A stretch of 64,000 nt of DNA from Aureimonas ureilytica DSM 18598 = NBRC 106430 (GTDB lineage: Bacteria > Pseudomonadota > Alphaproteobacteria > Rhizobiales > Rhizobiaceae), in contig NZ_ARQE01000003.1 of NCBI RefSeq assembly GCF_000382705.1, positions 1 through 64,000 of the forward strand, written 5' to 3'. Of the stretch, positions 48,363 through 57,718 are shown piece after piece. The translations under genes and the position numbers were made by a program. Position 1 is the first letter of the stretch; every line of letters starts with the position of its first letter. The notes below the pieces were generated by a model. It saw only the letters and a list, made by a program, of their open reading frames with translations. It ran no database searches and was not told where the DNA came from.

Positions 48363-49543
48363 GGCAGAAGGCCCCTGACTTTCGCGGCGGAGGACACGAA
48401 GCCCTGCACCGCGCCGGTGAATTCCGGCTCGTCGAGAAGAAAGGCGTCGTGGCCCTTGTCGGTCTCGATCTCCACGAAGGAGACGGACGCGGCGTTGGCG
48501 TTCAGCGCGTGGACGACCGTGCGGCTTTCGCTCGTCGGGAACAGCCAGTCGGACGAGAAGGAGACGAGGCAGAAGCGTGTCTTGGCGCCCCGGAAGGCCT
48601 CGGCCAGCTTGCCGCCATGCTCGGCCGCGATGTCGAAATAATCCATCGCGCGCGTGAGATAGAGATAGGCATTGGCGTCGAAGCGATCGACGAAGGTCAT
48701 GCCCTGGTGGCGCAGATAGCTCTCGATCTGGAAATCGGCCTCGAAGCCGAAGCCGAGCTTTTCGCGGTCCTGCAGGTTGCGGCCGAACTTGCGGTGGAGC
48801 GCGGCTTCCGAAAGATAGGTCACATGCGCGGCCATGCGCGCCACGGCGAGCCCCTTGTGGGGGCGCGTGCCGTATTGAAGGTAATGCCCCCCGCGCCAGT
48901 CGGGATCGGCCATGACGGCCTGCCGGCCGACCTCGTGAAAGGCGATGTTCTGCGAGGAATGGCGCGCGCCGGTGGCGATCGGCAGCGCCGCGAAGACGCG
49001 CTCGGGATAGGCCACCGTCCATTGCAGGCACTGCATCCCGCCCATCGAGCCGCCGATCACGGCAAAGAGCTGGTCGATGCCGAGCCGGTCGATCAGCATG
49101 GCCTGCGCGCGCACCATGTCGGGAATGGTGAGGACGGGCAGGTCCAGCGCGTAAGGAAGGCCGGTCGCGAGATCCACCGAGGCCGGGCCGGTCGAGCCCA
49201 TGCAGGAGCCGATGACGTTGGAGCAGACGACGAAGAAGCGATCCGTGTCGATCGGCTTGCCCGGCCCGATGAGGGTGGACCACCAGCCGGGCTTGCCGGT
49301 CACGGGATTGCGGCTGGCGGCGTATTGGTCGCCCGTCAGCGCGTGGCAGACATAGATCGCGTTGGACTTGTCGGCGTTCAGCTCGCCATAGGTCTCGTAG
49401 GCGATGTGGAAGGGCGACAGCGTGCGCCCCGCGTCGAGGCGCAGCGGCTCGGCCTCGCCGAAATAGGCGACCTTGGACGAGGGCTGGCGGGCCTCGCGAA
49501 TGCCGAGGTTTTCCCCGGTGACAGGATCGGCGATGATGGACAT
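48359..49543 (-). CDS. metX: Homoserine O-acetyltransferase
   Basis: Acetylates homoserine with acetyl-CoA, the first dedicated step of methionine synthesis by direct sulfhydrylation. The 394-residue alpha/beta hydrolase has the nucleophile elbow [14 protein letters not shown], an aspartate in SDWLFPTSE and a histidine in [10 protein letters not shown] chose the ATG at 49543 ([14 protein letters not shown]), as the upstream part of the frame is not coding-like. A possible pseudoknot covers the leader (49548-49592). It is coupled to metW. Confidence 0.95.
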   Translation of the reverse strand: MSIIADPVTGENLGIREARQPSSKVAYFGEAEPLRLDAGRTLSPFHIAYETYGELNADKSNAIYVCHALTGDQYAASRNPVTGKPGWWSTLIGPGKPIDTDRFFVVCSNVIGSCMGSTGPASVDLATGLPYALDLPVLTIPDMVRAQAMLIDRLGIDQLFAVIGGSMGGMQCLQWTVAYPERVFAALPIATGARHSSQNIAFHEVGRQAVMADPDWRGGHYLQYGTRPHKGLAVARMAAHVTYLSEAALHRKFGRNLQDREKLGFGFEADFQIESYLRHQGMTFVDRFDANAYLYLTRAMDYFDIAAEHGGKLAEAFRGAKTRFCLVSFSSDWLFPTSESRTVVHALNANAASVSFVEIETDKGHDAFLLDEPEFTGAVQGFVSSAAKVRGLLP

Positions 49544-49547
49544 GACC

Positions 49548-49592
49548 CGTGCTATCGGCTGGCGCGCGGGAAGGCAACACGCTTGGCGCGCC
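49548..49592 (-). promoter_or_regulatory. Possible pseudoknot in the metX leader
   Basis: On the minus strand GGCGCGC (49592-49586) pairs with GCGCGCC (49567-49561). The enclosed CGTGTT (49581-49576) can pair with AGCACG (49553-49548), which ends five bases before the metX ATG. This H-type layout resembles the position of SAM-II riboswitches in other alphaproteobacteria, but the conserved SAM-II sequence is absent. In such GC-rich DNA chance pairing is a real alternative. Confidence 0.25.
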
Positions 49593-49775
49593 CGCCCGGC
49601 GGCCTTCGCACCCGGCCGAGACCCAGCCGGCGCGCGCCGGAATGCTCGACAAGCCGGCGCGGCGGGTCTATGCGACCCTTGGAGCGCCTTGAGCGGACCC
49701 TCCGGGCCTTGCGTCGCCGGGACCGGTCGGGCACTCCCGAACCGACCATCCGGCAACCTTCGCAGGCTCGATCCC

Positions 49776-50879
49776 ATGTCCGAACAGCGCGCGCGTCCCG
49801 TTCCCAAGCCCGGCGTTCTGGACATCCACGCCTATGTGCCCGGCAAGAGCCGCGCGCCCGACGGCGTGACGCTGCACAAGCTGTCCTCCAACGAAACGCC
49901 CTTCGGCGCCTCGCCGCGCGTTCAGGCCGCGCTCGCCGACGTCGCGGCGCATCTGGAGCTCTACCCGGACGGGCAGGCCGGCGCGCTGCGTCAGGCGATT
50001 GGCGAGGTCCACGGGCTCAACCCCGCCCGCATCCTGTGCGGCAACGGCTCGGACGAGCTTCTCGGCCTTCTGGCGCAGGCCTTCCTGCAGCCGGGCGACG
50101 AGGCCGTCCACACCGAGCACGGCTTCCTCGTCTACGACATCTATATCCGCGCGGCGGGCGCGGTGCCGGTGGTCGCCAAGGAGCGCGACGAGCGGGCCGA
50201 GGTGGACGCGATCCTCGCCTGCGTCACCGAGCGCACCAAGATCGTCTTCCTCGCCAATCCGAACAATCCGACCGGCACCTATCTGCCGGCCGCCGAAGTG
50301 CGCCGCCTTCATGCCGGCCTGCCCTCGCATGTGCTGCTCGTGCTCGATGCGGCCTATGCCGAATATGTGCGGCGCGCCGATTACGAAGCGGGCCTCGCCC
50401 TCGTCGCCGAGCACGAGAATGTCGTGATGACGCGCACCTTCTCGAAGATCCACGGGCTCGCGGGCCTGCGCATCGGCTGGCTGGTCGCGCCCGAAGCGAT
50501 CGTGGACGCGCTCGACCGCATCCGCGGCCCCTTCAACCTCAACGCCATGGCGATCGCGGCCGGCGCGGCGGCGATCCGCGACCGCGATCACGTCGAGAAG
50601 ACCGTCGCGCACAATGACGAATGGCTGGAGCGGCTGACGACGGGTCTCTCGGCGCTCGGCCTGCGCGTCACGCCCTCGGTCGGCAATTTCGTGCTGGTCC
50701 ACTTCCCCGAGGCCGCCGGCCGCATGGCGGCGGACGCCGACGCCTTCCTCACCGAGCGCGGCTTCATCCTGCGCCGCGTGACGGGCTACGGCTTCCCGAA
50801 CGCGCTGCGCATGACGGTCGGCTCGGCCGAGGCCAACGCGGGCGTCCTGCGGGCGCTCGAGGAGTTCCTGGGCCGATGA
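49776..50879 (+). CDS. hisC: Histidinol-phosphate aminotransferase
   Basis: A PLP-dependent class I/II aminotransferase of 367 residues for histidine synthesis, and often also for aromatic amino acids in this genomic context. The PLP lysine is in [17 protein letters not shown] and the Asp/Tyr contact in [21 protein letters not shown] is present. The stop overlaps the tyrC start (ATGA). Coupling with tyrC suggests that it can serve tyrosine and phenylalanine as well as histidine. Divergent from metX. Confidence 0.94.
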   Translation: MSEQRARPVPKPGVLDIHAYVPGKSRAPDGVTLHKLSSNETPFGASPRVQAALADVAAHLELYPDGQAGALRQAIGEVHGLNPARILCGNGSDELLGLLAQAFLQPGDEAVHTEHGFLVYDIYIRAAGAVPVVAKERDERAEVDAILACVTERTKIVFLANPNNPTGTYLPAAEVRRLHAGLPSHVLLVLDAAYAEYVRRADYEAGLALVAEHENVVMTRTFSKIHGLAGLRIGWLVAPEAIVDALDRIRGPFNLNAMAIAAGAAAIRDRDHVEKTVAHNDEWLERLTTGLSALGLRVTPSVGNFVLVHFPEAAGRMAADADAFLTERGFILRRVTGYGFPNALRMTVGSAEANAGVLRALEEFLGR

Positions 50880-51874
50880 GCGAGCCGCTTTTCAACAAGG
50901 TCGCCCTCATCGGCATCGGCCTCATCGGCTCGTCGATCGCGCTCAACATCCGCGAGCGGGGTCTGGCGCGCGAGACCGCGATCGCCACGCGCCGGCCCGA
51001 AACGCTGAAGCGCGCCGAGGAGCTCAAGCTCGGCACGAGCTACCATCTCGACCCGGCCGAGGCCGTGGCCGACGCCGATCTCGTGATCCTCTGCCTGCCG
51101 GTCGGCTCCTGCGGCGCGGCGGCGGCGACGATCGGCCCGCATCTGAAGCCCGGCGCCATCGTTTCCGATGTCGGCTCGGTGAAGGCGGCTGTCGTCACGG
51201 CCATGCAGCCGCATCTGCCGGGTAACGTCCATTTCGTGCCGGGCCACCCGATCGCCGGCACCGAGCAGTCCGGCCCCGACGCCGGCTTTGCGGAACTCTT
51301 CGAGAACCGCTGGACCATCCTGACGCCGATCGAAGGCACGGACCCGGAGGCCACCGATCGCCTCGTGCGCTTCTGGAAGGCGACGGGCGCGATGGTCGAG
51401 ACCATGACGGCCGAGCACCACGATCTCGTGCTCGCCATCGTCAGCCACGTGCCGCATCTCATCGCCTACAACATCGTCGGCACCGCCGCCGACCTCGAAA
51501 CCGTCACGCAGTCCGAGGTCATCAAGTTCTCGGCCTCGGGCTTTCGCGACTTCACCCGCATCGCGGCGTCCGACCCGACCATGTGGCGCGACATCTTCCT
51601 GAACAATCGCGAGGCGGTTCTGGAAATGCTGGCGCGCTTCTCGGAGGATCTGGCCTCGCTCCAGCGCGCCATCCGCTGGGCGGACGGGGATTCGCTGTTC
51701 GATCTGTTCACGCGCACCCGCGCCATCCGCCGCTCCATCGTGGAAGCGGGGCAGGACACGCAGGAGGCCAATTTCGGCCGCCTCAAGCCGCGCAAGGACG
51801 CTTGGAACGAGCCGGGGAACGAAGCCGGCACGCCCGCCACCACTCCCGCCGGAGAGGGCGTTCCCGGCGAGTAA
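50876..51874 (+). CDS. tyrC: Prephenate/cyclohexadienyl dehydrogenase
   Basis: NAD(P)-dependent oxidative decarboxylation of prephenate or arogenate towards tyrosine. The 332-residue protein has the Rossmann fingerprint [13 protein letters not shown] near the N-terminus and the prephenate-site block [28 protein letters not shown] and [20 protein letters not shown] follow. It is translationally coupled to hisC, which supplies an aminotransferase for the same branch. Confidence 0.93.
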   Translation: MSEPLFNKVALIGIGLIGSSIALNIRERGLARETAIATRRPETLKRAEELKLGTSYHLDPAEAVADADLVILCLPVGSCGAAAATIGPHLKPGAIVSDVGSVKAAVVTAMQPHLPGNVHFVPGHPIAGTEQSGPDAGFAELFENRWTILTPIEGTDPEATDRLVRFWKATGAMVETMTAEHHDLVLAIVSHVPHLIAYNIVGTAADLETVTQSEVIKFSASGFRDFTRIAASDPTMWRDIFLNNREAVLEMLARFSEDLASLQRAIRWADGDSLFDLFTRTRAIRRSIVEAGQDTQEANFGRLKPRKDAWNEPGNEAGTPATTPAGEGVPGE

Positions 51875-51985
51875 GCCTCGCGCTCGGGCATGGCATCGCC
51901 CCTACTGCGGCGGCGTCGGCAGGCAAGGAAACAGCGGCGGCCGGGGCACCCCCGAGCCGCCGCGTCCATTCTGGCTCTCGGCGCC

Positions 51986-53020
51986 TCAGAGGCGCGGCAG
52001 GCGGCCGAGCGGGATGAAGCCGAGCCGCGCTTCGCCCTCGCGCACCTGAACGTCCACCACGGTCTTGCCCCCCTCCTGCCGCCCGACGAAGCCGAGCGCG
52101 CCGACCACCGTCGTCGCGAGACCGCCCGTTCCGGGCACGAGAACGCCGACGAGACCGGCGATCGACTGCGGATCGGACACCGCCAGACGGAAGTCGCCCG
52201 AAATCTCGCCGCTTTCCGACACGCGGAAGGGGCCGGAGAGATCGGCCCCGCCGCCGCCCGGCAGGGTCAGCGCGAGGCGGCGGATCGTCCCCGCCTCGCC
52301 GCGCAGGGCTTCCGAGATGTTGGCGCCGGGTACGCCGGTCCGGAGCCAGCCGGCCGCGCCGTCCAGCGTCAGATCGGCGGCGAGGTCGAAGGGCGGCAGC
52401 GGCGGCACGTTGGGCAGGGTGGCGGCGACGCCCGTGTCCGTGAAGGCGAAGTCGAGCGCCGCGCCGTTGCGCCGCGCATGGGCTTCCAGCCGCTGCGAGC
52501 GCGCGATCGGCGTGCCGGCCCCCTCGCCTTCGCGAAGCGACACGACCGGCGCGTCCATCACGAGCGACGCGCGCTCCAGCCCTTGCGTCCAGAGCGTCGT
52601 GGAGCCCTGCGCGAGGCTCCAGTCGAGATGGAGCGGCGGCAGGTCGGGCGCGCTCACGAGCGCCGGGCCGGCGAGTTCGGCGACGATATGGCCGGGATCG
52701 TAGATCTGCGAGGCCGTGCGCAGCGAGCCGGCCGAGACGCTCAAGCCATCCTGTGGCGCGTCGATGGCGATCCGGTCGCAGGACAGGCCGAGCCGGAAGG
52801 GAAAGCCGAAGACCTGCCGGTTCTCGCACAGGATCGCCGCCCCGCCCCCGCCCGCCGCTTCCAGCGCCGAGGCGACACGCCGGTCGAGTTCGCTTGCCAG
52901 CCAGTACCAGGCGCCGGCGCCGGCGAGCGCCAGGACGATCACGAGAACGAGGAGCGTCTTGAGCTTGCCCCCCGCGCGCGATCGGCGCGGCCGGCCCTCG
53001 GGAATGCTTGACCTTGCCAT
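51986..53020 (-). CDS. DUF2125 membrane-anchored periplasmic protein
   Basis: A 344-residue protein with one N-terminal membrane segment at about 20-43 (TLLVLVIVLALAGAGAWYWLA) and a long periplasmic part. Family blocks include CENRQVFGFPFRLGLSCDRI, with two cysteines that may form a disulfide, and FRLAVSDPQSIAGLVG. The role is unknown; the gene lies by tyrC in many Hyphomicrobiales. A hairpin at 53044-53085 is just upstream of its start. Confidence 0.88.
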   Translation of the reverse strand: MARSSIPEGRPRRSRAGGKLKTLLVLVIVLALAGAGAWYWLASELDRRVASALEAAGGGGAAILCENRQVFGFPFRLGLSCDRIAIDAPQDGLSVSAGSLRTASQIYDPGHIVAELAGPALVSAPDLPPLHLDWSLAQGSTTLWTQGLERASLVMDAPVVSLREGEGAGTPIARSQRLEAHARRNGAALDFAFTDTGVAATLPNVPPLPPFDLAADLTLDGAAGWLRTGVPGANISEALRGEAGTIRRLALTLPGGGGADLSGPFRVSESGEISGDFRLAVSDPQSIAGLVGVLVPGTGGLATTVVGALGFVGRQEGGKTVVDVQVREGEARLGFIPLGRLPRL

Positions 53021-53043
53021 CGTCTCGTCCTTTTTGCGCGGGG

Positions 53044-53085
53044 GAGCGCGCCCGCCTCGCCACGGGAGGCAAGACGGGCGCGCTC
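53044..53085. repeat. Long imperfect inverted repeat
   Basis: GAGCGCGCCCG (53044-53054) pairs with CGGGCGCGCTC (53075-53085). Inside, GCCTC pairs with GAGGC. It lies in the divergent promoter region between the DUF2125 gene and the ChaC-like gene and could be a leader hairpin or an operator. Confidence 0.55.
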
Positions 53086-53179
53086 GACCTGACGGGTTCA
53101 GCGGCCCCGGCCTCGCTCTTTCGAGCGGATCGGGACCGATCAGCGATTCGGCCCGCCTTTTGGCGCGCCGGGGAAGGGA

Positions 53180-53704
53180 ATGGCAAGCGGTATGGGCGAT
53201 TTGTGGGTGTTCGGCTATGGCTCCCTGATGTGGCGGCCGGGCTTCGCCTTCGAGGAGCGGCAGACGGCGCGGCTCGCCGGCTTCCATCGCTCGCTCTGCA
53301 TCTATTCCCATGTCCATCGCGGCACGCCGGAGCGGCCGGGCCTCGTGTTCGGACTCGACCGGGGCGGCTCCTGCGTCGGCATGGCGTTTCGCGTGGCCGA
53401 GGCGCTGCGCGACGAAACGATCGCTTACCTGCGCGAGCGCGAGCTGCCGACGAGCGTCTATCTGGAAACCACCCTCCCCGTGCGCTTGCAGGACGGGCGC
53501 CCCGTGCGCGCCCTCGCCTACATCGTGGATCGCGGCCATCAGCAATATGCCGGGCGGCTCGACGTCGACACGGCGGCGCGTCTGGTGGCGGGCGGTCACG
53601 GCCAGTCCGGCCCCAATGTCGATTACGTGCGCTCGGCCTTCGAGGAAATCGAGCGCTTGGGGCTCAAAGACCGCTGGCTCGGCGAGGTCGTGGCGCGGCT
53701 TTGA
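53180..53704 (+). CDS. Gamma-glutamylcyclotransferase (ChaC-like)
   Basis: A 174-residue protein of the glutathione-specific gamma-glutamylcyclotransferase family, which cleaves glutathione to 5-oxoproline and Cys-Gly. The substrate-binding loop VFGYGSLMWRPGF is near the N-terminus and the catalytic glutamate is probably in SVYLETTLPV. HGQSGPNVDYVRSAFE follows. The start may be the ATG at 53180 or the one at 53192. It converges on the diguanylate cyclase gene. Confidence 0.92.
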   Translation: MASGMGDLWVFGYGSLMWRPGFAFEERQTARLAGFHRSLCIYSHVHRGTPERPGLVFGLDRGGSCVGMAFRVAEALRDETIAYLRERELPTSVYLETTLPVRLQDGRPVRALAYIVDRGHQQYAGRLDVDTAARLVAGGHGQSGPNVDYVRSAFEEIERLGLKDRWLGEVVARL

Positions 53705-53747
53705 CGGGGGCGCTCGGCCGAGTCCGACGCCGCCGGCGAAGCGGGGA

Positions 53748-54884
53748 TCAGGCCGCCGCGTCCAGACGCGACACGGTCTTGTTGCGGCCGGCGAGCTTGG
53801 AGGCGTAGAGGGCTTCGTCCGCGCGCGCATAGGCCTGCGCGAATGTCTCGGACGGTTCGAACCGGACGAGGCCGAAGCTCGCCGTGACCGGCATGGGGAG
53901 AGCGAGATCGGCATAAAGCGAGGGAAGCCGATCGCGGAGCGCTTCCACCCGCTGCAAGGCCTCCGCAGCGCTGGCGCAGGACAGGAACACGGCGAATTCC
54001 TCGCCGCCCATTCGCCCGACGAGATCGCCGGGCTTCGCGCCCTCGTCGAGATGACGGGCAAAGCGCCTGATCACTTCATCGCCGACCATGTGGCCGCATC
54101 GGTCGTTGATGGCCTTGAACCGATCGAGATCGGCGGACACCATGAAGCCGCCCTCCCCCGCGTCGGCCCGCCGTTCGCCGATCTTCTCTTCGAAGCCGCG
54201 ACGGTTGAGGACGCCGGACAGGTAATCGCACTCGGCCCGCCTCTGGAGTTCGCCTGCCAGATCCGCCACGACGACGAAAAGCGTGAGAATGCCCGTGCCG
54301 ATCATGCCGGTCGGCGTGCCGAGCGACAGGACGAAGATGAAGGCGGCTTCGCCGATCTCGCCGCCCGGCCGAGCCAGAAAGGCCGCGATCCCGACACTGA
54401 GGATGTAGAGGCCATAGAGCGTCAGGACCCATCGCAAGGATGGAGAGATGTTGCGAACGCTCTTCGGGATGGCGACGATCAGAGCGATGAAGGCGGCATC
54501 CGTCAGGGAGGTCACGACGCGCGACGCCATTCTCCAGTCGAAGGGCTGGAGTGCCCAGAGAAGGACCACGAGCAGGGAGGACGAGGCCCAGAGAGCCAGG
54601 ACGACGGGACCGCTCAGTCCGGCCCGAGACCGAAATCCCCATGCGAGAAGCGCGAAGCTCGCGATCGAGGCGTGGCAGGCCAGCATGGCGGCCAACGATT
54701 GATGCGTGGGGAGAAGGATGCCCGCGACGCGCACGCCATGCCCGACGGCCGATGCCAGAAACGACAGCGCCCAAATCGCCGCGTAGCGCTTCAATCCGAA
54801 TTGCCGCCACGCCACGAGCAAGGCCGCGCCGAAAAACAGGCTGACGGAAACAACGCTGATCGAGGATGCGAGAGGGGACAGCAT
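53748..54884 (-). CDS. Membrane-anchored GGDEF diguanylate cyclase
   Basis: About 378 residues. The N-terminal 210 residues form some six or seven membrane helices of unclassified sensor type. The GGDEF domain at about 225-370 begins DYLSGVLNRRGFEEKI and holds the active loop RMGGEEFAVF (GGEEF). The upstream inhibitory site is KPGD instead of RxxD, so feedback by cyclic di-GMP may be lost. It likely makes cyclic di-GMP from GTP in response to an unknown signal. A perfect dyad (AGCATAG, six bases, CTATGCT) spans the chosen ATG; a GTG start at 54941 is an alternative. Confidence 0.9.
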   Translation of the reverse strand: MLSPLASSISVVSVSLFFGAALLVAWRQFGLKRYAAIWALSFLASAVGHGVRVAGILLPTHQSLAAMLACHASIASFALLAWGFRSRAGLSGPVVLALWASSSLLVVLLWALQPFDWRMASRVVTSLTDAAFIALIVAIPKSVRNISPSLRWVLTLYGLYILSVGIAAFLARPGGEIGEAAFIFVLSLGTPTGMIGTGILTLFVVVADLAGELQRRAECDYLSGVLNRRGFEEKIGERRADAGEGGFMVSADLDRFKAINDRCGHMVGDEVIRRFARHLDEGAKPGDLVGRMGGEEFAVFLSCASAAEALQRVEALRDRLPSLYADLALPMPVTASFGLVRFEPSETFAQAYARADEALYASKLAGRNKTVSRLDAAA

Positions 54885-54899
54885 AGCCGATTCTATGCT
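54880..54899. repeat. Perfect 7-bp dyad over the diguanylate cyclase start
   Basis: AGCATAG at 54880-54886 and CTATGCT at 54893-54899 with a six-base spacer. It covers the proposed ATG, so it could hide the start in a hairpin or be an operator. Confidence 0.5.
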
Positions 54900-55036
54900 T
54901 CGAACCCTTAAGGAAACCCAAGGCTCCCGTATCGGAAACACGACAAGAGGAAGCGACCGAACTCGTCACGGGGCGCTCGGGGCGCACGTTTCGGAGAGCC
55001 GCTTGCTTTGTCGCCGTTTCGACCGCCGACCGCAGA

Positions 55037-55084
55037 CCGGCAGGTCTCGGGGCCGGCAGGTCTCGGGGCCGGCAGGTCTCGAGC
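55037..55084. repeat. Three tandem 16-bp repeats
   Basis: The unit CCGGCAGGTCTCGGGG occurs at 55037, 55053 and 55069; the last copy has two changed bases. It lies between the end of plsC and the diguanylate cyclase gene. It is too short and has no spacers, so it is not a CRISPR array. Probably a small tandem duplication. Confidence 0.8.
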
Positions 55085-55132
55085 CGCCCCCTCGGCAGAC
55101 GCGGAAGGGGACGGCTCGGGGAGCGAGGCCCT

Positions 55133-55918
55133 TCAGGCCGCGTCGGGCGTGCGGGCGAGGTGGTCCGCGAGAAGCGGGCTGACCGGCAGGGCCGGATGGT
55201 CGGCGAGCGCCTGGCGCATCAGGGCGTTGGAGCGGGCCTCGATCCGCCCGCCCATCTCGCGCAGCAGCGCCTCGCGCGACAGGCCGGGGCCGATCGGAGG
55301 CAGGAACTCGGCGCGGATCGTGCCGGGCTGGCGGCGCACCGCCTGCCGGGGCCAGAACAGGCCGGAATTCAGCGCCACCGGCACCACCGTCAGCTGGAGC
55401 GCGTCGTAGAGGAAATGGATGCCGGGCCGGTAGTTCGGCGGCGTGCCGGGCGCGGCCCGCGTGCCCTCCGGAAAGATGATGATCTGCCGCCCGTCCGCGA
55501 TCGCCTTGCGCGCCTCGCCGAGCAGGCTCGGCAGGACGGCGCCGCGCCGCTGGCGATCCACCGGGATCATGCCCATCCGCTTGGCGTACCAGCCGAAGAC
55601 GGGAATGCGCATCAGCTCCTTCTTCAGGATGAAGGTCGGCTTCTCCAGATGGGGCAGAAGCGCGATCACCTCCCAGAAGGACTGGTGCTTGGAGGCGACG
55701 AGGACGGGGCCGGCGGGAATGTTCTCCTGGCCCGTCACGACCGAGCGCGTGCCGGCCAGATGGCGCAGGAGCCAAAGGCTGCTTCGCCCCCAGCTCTTGA
55801 CGATCCACCAGCAGGCCCGCTCGGGCAGGAGGAAGAAGACGGGAAGATAGAGCAGCATCTGCCCCGCCAGATTGGAATAGAACAGGATCTGGAAGGTGAT
55901 GGATCGAACAAGCGTCAT
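55133..55918 (-). CDS. plsC: 1-acyl-sn-glycerol-3-phosphate acyltransferase
   Basis: Adds the second acyl chain to lysophosphatidate in phospholipid synthesis. The 261 residues have an N-terminal membrane helix (ILFYSNLAGQMLLYLPVFF), the acyltransferase motif I as SKHQSFWEV at about 77-84, GMIPVDRQRRG, and IIFPEGTRAAPG. Motif I reads HX4E instead of the usual HX4D; the exchange may be tolerated. It is last in the ftsE-ftsX-ydcF-plsC group, 83 bases after ydcF. Confidence 0.93.
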   Translation of the reverse strand: MTLVRSITFQILFYSNLAGQMLLYLPVFFLLPERACWWIVKSWGRSSLWLLRHLAGTRSVVTGQENIPAGPVLVASKHQSFWEVIALLPHLEKPTFILKKELMRIPVFGWYAKRMGMIPVDRQRRGAVLPSLLGEARKAIADGRQIIIFPEGTRAAPGTPPNYRPGIHFLYDALQLTVVPVALNSGLFWPRQAVRRQPGTIRAEFLPPIGPGLSREALLREMGGRIEARSNALMRQALADHPALPVSPLLADHLARTPDAA

Positions 55919-56001
55919 GAAACGGGTCGCAAAGGCCGAGCGGGATGGAGCCCGGCGCGGTCGCGCGAGCCCTCGTCCGCCGTCTTACGAGGCTTTGCCC
56001 G

Positions 56002-56721
56002 CTATTTGAAGGACGCTTGCGCGTCTTCGCGCCCGGCCACGCGATGTTCGCGCTCCTGCGACACGACATGGTGCCAGGCGACGCGCGCCTTCACCGCCAG
56101 GACCTTGGCATATTCGGTTGCCAGAAGCCGCAGGCCGAGGCGCGTCGGCCAACCGTCGGGCCGCCAGAGCTTGTCGGGCGAGACGGGATAGGGAACGATT
56201 TCCGGCGCGTCCGGCACATCGGCCATTTCGAGCAGCGAGCGCGGAATGTGATAGTCGCTCGTCACGAGGAGAAGGCGGTGAAAGCCGTGCTGGCGCGCCC
56301 AGCGCGTCGTCATCTCGGCATTGCCGATCGTGTTCAGCGCCTCGTAGTCGAGATCGACGCAGCAGTCGAAAAGCGCATTGTCGGTGCCGGTGGTGCGGGC
56401 GAGAGCCCGGGCGCTGGTGCCCCGGTTGACGCCGCTGATGAGAAGCCGCTGCCCGTCCCCGTTGCGCAGGAGCTCGATGCCCTGCTTCAGGCGCTGCTCG
56501 CCGCCCGTCAGCACGACGATCCCGTCCGCCCGCGCGGTTTCGGGCGGCGTGGTGAGCAGCGCCACGTCGCGCGCGAAGCGCACGAAGCCGCCGGCGAGAT
56601 AGGCGCCGGCCGCAAAGCCGAACAGAAGCACGGCCACGGCGAGGCGCCGCCTCGTGCGGCGCCTGCCGCGCCGGGCGTCCCGTTCCGCTCGCTCCCTCTC
56701 CAGCTCAACCGTACCGGCCAT
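56002..56721 (-). CDS. YdcF family (DUF218) membrane protein
   Basis: A 239-residue protein with a basic N-terminus (RRGRRRTRRR), one membrane segment at about 27-48 and a DUF218 domain with IVVLTGGEQRLKQGIELL, RLLISGVNRG, ALNTIGNAEMT and LLVTSDYHIPRSL. DUF218/SanA-like proteins affect envelope integrity; the reaction is unknown. It lies 31 bases after ftsX, in one operon with cell-division and lipid genes. Confidence 0.9.
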   Translation of the reverse strand: MAGTVELERERAERDARRGRRRTRRRLAVAVLLFGFAAGAYLAGGFVRFARDVALLTTPPETARADGIVVLTGGEQRLKQGIELLRNGDGQRLLISGVNRGTSARALARTTGTDNALFDCCVDLDYEALNTIGNAEMTTRWARQHGFHRLLLVTSDYHIPRSLLEMADVPDAPEIVPYPVSPDKLWRPDGWPTRLGLRLLATEYAKVLAVKARVAWHHVVSQEREHRVAGREDAQASFK

Positions 56722-56752
56722 GCGCCTTCAACGTCTGTTCTCGGTCATTCGT

Positions 56753-57718
56753 TCAAGCCTCCACCGGCGAGAGCATGTCGATGGCGGCCAATTGCCGGAT
56801 CACGGTTATGCGAGACGTGATCGCCGTCAACAGTCCAATGAGGACGATCAGCAGGAGAACGCCGCCATAGCCGGTCCAGCCGATGGCGAAGGAGCCGAAC
56901 AGGGCGCTGATCTGGTCGGCCTCCGGCGTCGCCTGATTGGCCGCCGTCCAGCGGCCGAAGAGAAAGAACACGACGAGCGCCACCGCGCCGCCGGCCAGCG
57001 CGCCTATCAGGCCGAGCTTCAGGAAATGGCGCTGGAACTCGGCGGCGATGAAGGAGCCCCGCGCGCCGACGAAATGCAGGACCTCGATGATGTGGCGATT
57101 GCCGGTCATCGCACCGCGCGTGGCGAAGACGACGGTGAGCACCGTCGCCACCAGAACGAGCGCGAGAATGGCGACGCCGGTCAGCACGGTCGCATGGGCC
57201 ATGGAGACGAGACGCGACACCCAGGCGCGATGATCGTCGAGGCTCGCCTGGGGCACCGCCTCGCGGATCGTGCGGCCGAGCGCGGCGAAGTCGGGCGGGT
57301 TGTCCTCGTCGATGGCGATCACCACGAGGCGCGGCACCGGCAGATCGTCGAGGTCGAGCCCTTGGCCCAGCCAGGGCTCCAGGAGGCGGTTCGTCGCGGC
57401 GTCGTCCAAGAGGTCGGCCGAGAGAATGCCGGGCGTCGCGAGCGCCGTCACCTGAACCTTGCGCAGAGCGTCCGCCATGTCGAGCCCTTCGTCGGGCCGC
57501 ACCTGCACCGTCACCTCGCGCGCGATCTGCGACTGCCACTGCGCCGCCGTGTCGGACACGAGCGTCACCGCGCCCACCGTGAGGCTGGCGAGAAAGGTCA
57601 TGATCGCGATCACCGTCAGGAGCGCGCGGCCCGCGACATTGCCGGGCGGCACGATCGGCGCGGAGCGAGCGTCCGAGGCGGGGCGCAGCCGCAGGAGGGT
57701 GAGAAGCCGGTCAATCAT
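56753..57718 (-). CDS. ftsX: Cell division protein FtsX
   Basis: The membrane subunit of FtsEX, which couples ATP use to periplasmic peptidoglycan hydrolase activation during division. The 321 residues show four membrane helices: one at about 32-54 followed by a periplasmic domain to about 170, then three towards the C-terminus (around 180-200, 230-255 and 285-305). The ATG overlaps the end of ftsE by eight bases. The order ftsE-ftsX-ydcF-plsC is conserved in Hyphomicrobiales. Confidence 0.94.
   Translation of the reverse strand: MIDRLLTLLRLRPASDARSAPIVPPGNVAGRALLTVIAIMTFLASLTVGAVTLVSDTAAQWQSQIAREVTVQVRPDEGLDMADALRKVQVTALATPGILSADLLDDAATNRLLEPWLGQGLDLDDLPVPRLVVIAIDEDNPPDFAALGRTIREAVPQASLDDHRAWVSRLVSMAHATVLTGVAILALVLVATVLTVVFATRGAMTGNRHIIEVLHFVGARGSFIAAEFQRHFLKLGLIGALAGGAVALVVFFLFGRWTAANQATPEADQISALFGSFAIGWTGYGGVLLLIVLIGLLTAITSRITVIRQLAAIDMLSPVEA

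Noticed and set aside
49544-49775. A classical SAM-II riboswitch before metX
   Set aside because: The conserved SAM-II loop and A-rich 3' bases are missing. Only a weak generic pseudoknot remains, listed separately with low confidence.
55037-55084. CRISPR-like repeats
   Set aside because: Three directly adjacent 16-bp copies without spacers and no cas genes; a simple tandem duplication.
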